Below, in pieces: positions 21,334 to 22,954 of a DNA stretch of 22,954 nt. The notes under the pieces were generated by a model. It was not told the DNA's origin, did no database searches, and was given only the letters and a program-made list of their open reading frames with translations. Made by a program: the position numbers and the translations under genes. Numbering within the stretch: position 1 is the first letter of the stretch; each line of letters opens with the position of its first letter. Source of the stretch: Cellvibrionaceae bacterium (GTDB lineage Bacteria; Pseudomonadota; Gammaproteobacteria; Pseudomonadales; Cellvibrionaceae); contig JAUVQU010000010.1 of assembly GCA_030597965.1 (NCBI GenBank), positions 1 through 22,954 of the forward strand, in the 5' to 3' direction.

Positions 21334-21360
21334 TCATTCCCGCGCAGGCGGGAATTCAGA
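21334..21360. repeat. CATTCCCGC-type short palindromic repeat
   Basis: ATTCCCGC (21336-21343) and GCGGGAAT (21348-21355) form a perfect 8-bp hairpin with a GCAG loop, within TCATTCCCGCGCAGGCGGGAA followed by TTCAGA. This is a widespread dispersed palindromic repeat in proteobacterial genomes, as I recall. It lies about 40 bp upstream of the ipdF-like start. Confidence 0.75.
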
Positions 21361-21397
21361 AAATTAGACTCAAAACAGTGCAAATTAGGAAAACAAT

Positions 21398-22192
21398 ATG
21401 ATCAATTTAAAAAAACCTGAATACGTTCCAGGTCACGGCCTGATCAAGGGTAAATCTGTTCTGATCACTGCAGCTGCTGGCGCTGGTATTGGTTACTCTG
21501 CGGCCACTAAAGCGGCAGAAGAGGGTGCGCGCGCGATTGTCATCAGCGACATCCACGAAGGTCGTCTGAACTCTGCTGTTGAGAACCTGAAAAAAGAAAC
21601 GGGTCTGCAAGAGATTTACGGCAAGGTAGGTAACGTTGTGGTTGAAGACGATGTTCAAGCCTTGATTGCTTACGCAGAAGAAACCATGAGTGGTGTTGAT
21701 ATTCTGATTAACAACGCTGGTCTGGGTACTTCCAAGCTACTGATTGAGATGGAAGATGACGAGTGGGATAAGGTCATCAATGTAACACTTAATGGCACTA
21801 TGCGTATGACTCGTCACATGATGCGTGTAATGAAAGAGCGTGGTGAAGGTGGTGTGATCGTTAACAACTCTTCAGTACTGGGTTGGCGTGCACAGAAAGA
21901 ACAGGCGCACTATGCGGCGGCAAAAGCCGGTGTAATGGCACTGACACGTTGTGCAGCTGTAGAGGCAGCAGATTTCAATGTACGTATTAACGCAGTTGCA
22001 CCTTCTATCGTTCTGCACCCTATGTTGCGTAAATCTGCTCCCGCTGAGCTGCTGGCAGACCTAGAATCTAAAGAAGCTTACGGCCGTGCAGCTGAAGCCT
22101 GGGAAGTGGCAAACGTCATGATGTTCCTGGCGTCTGATTACTCTAGTTATATGACTGGTGAGATTCTTTCTACTTCCAGCCAGCGCGGATAA
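21398..22192 (+). CDS. ipdF: IpdF-like short-chain dehydrogenase (hydroxy-HIP-CoA dehydrogenase)
   Basis: SDR of 264 residues whose N-terminus, NLKKPEYVPGHGLIKGKSV, is characteristic of IpdF (Rv3559c type): a short pre-strand with PGHGL before the Rossmann fold. The cofactor loop reads TAAAGAGIG (24-32), with Ala in place of the usual first Gly, a variant I associate with IpdF. Other motifs are Asp51 after strand 2 (ISDIH), NNAG at 105-108, Ser158/159, Tyr172 and Lys176 (YAAAK). IpdF oxidises the hydroxyacyl-CoA formed in the HIP side-chain beta-oxidation cycle. The FadE30-like dehydrogenase lies upstream and the MaoC hydratase 15 bases downstream, so the three would form one cycle. A TAGGA ribosome site precedes the ATG. 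Confidence 0.88.
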   Translation: MINLKKPEYVPGHGLIKGKSVLITAAAGAGIGYSAATKAAEEGARAIVISDIHEGRLNSAVENLKKETGLQEIYGKVGNVVVEDDVQALIAYAEETMSGVDILINNAGLGTSKLLIEMEDDEWDKVINVTLNGTMRMTRHMMRVMKERGEGGVIVNNSSVLGWRAQKEQAHYAAAKAGVMALTRCAAVEAADFNVRINAVAPSIVLHPMLRKSAPAELLADLESKEAYGRAAEAWEVANVMMFLASDYSSYMTGEILSTSSQRG

Positions 22193-22207
22193 AAAAGGAT
22201 TAAGTAA

Positions 22208-22666
22208 ATGACTACAATTTTTAAATCTCCTTTAGATCTTGCAGCCTCTGTAGGCCAGCGCTTGGGTGAAAGTGAGTGGTTAACGATTGATCAAGATCGC
22301 ATTAATCTATTTGCCGATGCGACAGGTGACCACCAGTGGATTCACGTAGATCCGGTAAAAGCAAAAGATGGACCGTTTGGTGTCTGTATTGCTCATGGCT
22401 ACTTGACGCTTTCCTTGGTGAATATGTTCTTACCAGAAATTGTCGACGTTCAAGGCATCTCTATGGGCGTGAACTACGGTTGCGGGAAAATCCGTTTCCC
22501 GAATACGGTAAAAGTGGGCTCAAAGGTTCGCGGTGTAGGTGAATTGGTGTTGGTTGAAGAAGTGAAGGGTGGTGTACAAGCCACTATTCGCGTTACCGTA
22601 GAAATTGAAGGTCAAGATCGCCCAGGTTGTGTTGTGGATACCATTTCTCGTTACTATCCTGAATAA
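22208..22666 (+). CDS. MaoC-type (R)-specific enoyl-CoA hydratase
   Basis: Single hot-dog MaoC dehydratase of 152 residues. The hydratase-2 signature is seen in ADATGDHQWIHVDP (36-49), with catalytic-type Asp41 and His46, and the AHGYLTLSL stretch (62-70) forms the core helix. It would hydrate the 2-enoyl-CoA made by the acyl-CoA dehydrogenase pair to give the hydroxyacyl-CoA for the IpdF-like SDR. It starts 15 bases after that gene with a strong AAGGA ribosome site. It is the last gene of the rightward operon and is followed by a REP-like hairpin and a strong terminator. In this family, single-domain proteins work as dimers. Its substrate is inferred from the neighbours only. Confidence 0.87.
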   Translation: MTTIFKSPLDLAASVGQRLGESEWLTIDQDRINLFADATGDHQWIHVDPVKAKDGPFGVCIAHGYLTLSLVNMFLPEIVDVQGISMGVNYGCGKIRFPNTVKVGSKVRGVGELVLVEEVKGGVQATIRVTVEIEGQDRPGCVVDTISRYYPE

Positions 22667-22675
22667 GACGCAGTT

Positions 22676-22699
22676 GTAGAAGCTTGCCCCGCAAGCGAA
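22676..22699. repeat. REP-like hairpin after the MaoC gene
   Basis: GTAGAAGCTTGCCCCGCAAG followed by CGAA contains GCTTGC-CCC-GCAAGC (22682-22696). The frame GTAG(G/A)AG + stem + CGAA is the same as in the 3' parts of the two 80-bp repeats (5105-5128 and 5250-5273). This makes three members of one palindrome family in the window. Confidence 0.65.
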
Positions 22700-22707
22700 T
22701 CCTCTTT

Positions 22708-22735
22708 AAAACCGAGTTTTTTGCTCGGTTTTTTT
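22708..22735 (+). terminator. Intrinsic terminator ending the ipd operon
   Basis: AAAACCGAG (22708-22716) pairs perfectly with CTCGGTTTT (22724-22732) around a TTTTTTG loop, and the T-run continues to 22735. It starts 41 bases after the MaoC stop and is the clearest rightward terminator in the window. Confidence 0.93.
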
Positions 22736-22844
22736 ACGCCTGTTGGATGAGATCTAAGAGAATTTGTTTTTTTCGTCGTAGAGATGTAGCCTGCTATTCA
22801 TAATAAAAGATAAGATTTTTTTTACTCAGGGAAGTTAAAGCATC

Positions 22845-22954
22845 ATGTCACCCTTTAGAATTTATTCCGTTTTAGTTGGATTGCTTATCAGCTCTTCTTT
22901 TTTCGCAGAAGATGTTGACCAAAATACTGAGGCTAATACTCTTGATAGAGTCCA
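22845..22954 (+). CDS. Exported protein, N-terminal fragment (possibly TonB-dependent receptor)
   Basis: The first 36 codons of a gene that runs off the right edge. Residues 1-21 form a plausible Sec signal peptide: Arg5, a hydrophobic stretch VLVGLLISSSFF, and a likely cut after Ala21 before EDVDQ. The following acidic linker ending in NTLDRV resembles the region before the TonB box or plug of outer-membrane TonB-dependent receptors, which often take up steroids in proteobacterial degradation loci. That identity is a guess from 15 mature residues. An AGGGAAG ribosome site lies 10 bases before the ATG. It starts 110 bp after the strong terminator, so it has its own promoter. Confidence 0.5.
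   Translation, partial: MSPFRIYSVLVGLLISSSFFAEDVDQNTEANTLDRV

Overview
The window reads as the core of a bacterial steroid (cholesterol / bile acid / androgen type) catabolic locus. Nearly every protein fits a step in degrading steroid rings A/B (Hsa-type meta-cleavage) or rings C/D (HIP, 3aα-H-4α(3'-propanoate)-7aβ-methylhexahydro-1,5-indanedione). Moderate GC, Shine-Dalgarno-led genes, REP-like palindromes between genes and the start of a probable outer-membrane receptor at the right edge suggest a Gram-negative host. A gammaproteobacterium, perhaps a marine one, is my best guess. That is inference: no taxonomic marker gene is present.

Layout. Positions 1-7832 are transcribed leftward. In transcription order the genes are fadD3-like acyl-CoA synthetase, hsaC-like extradiol dioxygenase, hsaB- and hsaA-like monooxygenase pair, a DHRS1-like short-chain dehydrogenase, hsaE-like hydratase, hsaG-like acylating aldehyde dehydrogenase, and the first 15 codons of an hsaF-like aldolase. 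A 606-bp gene-free divergent region (7833-8438) holds a perfect 13-bp operator-like palindrome and several hairpins. Positions 8439-22666 are transcribed rightward: ipdA, ipdB, a DUF35 protein, a thiolase-like protein, ipdC, echA20, two acyl-CoA dehydrogenases, fadA6, an SDR, two more acyl-CoA dehydrogenases, an ipdF-like SDR and a MaoC hydratase. A strong intrinsic terminator follows, then the start of a secreted protein that may be a TonB-dependent receptor.

How it works together (family knowledge plus inference). HsaA/HsaB hydroxylate the phenolic secosteroid and HsaC opens ring A. A hydrolase not encoded in this window (HsaD type) would release HIP and a C6 dienoate. HsaE, HsaF and HsaG would convert the dienoate to pyruvate and propionyl-CoA. 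FadD3 activates HIP. The pair at 18826/20019, the MaoC hydratase, the IpdF-like SDR and a thiolase would shorten its propionate side chain. IpdC, EchA20 and IpdAB open the remaining rings, FadA6 performs thiolysis, and the pair at 13981/15170 probably serves the late acyl-CoA dehydrogenation.

The main points for a second look are: a DUF35/thiolase-like pair that has lost the usual thiolase His motifs; two acyl-CoA dehydrogenase pairs whose catalytic Glu appears moved to another helix; the structured divergent region; an 80-bp duplicated folded repeat between hsaC and hsaB; and REP-like palindromes that divide the rightward operon. HsaD, KstD, KshAB and any KstR/KstR2-like regulator are not in the window.
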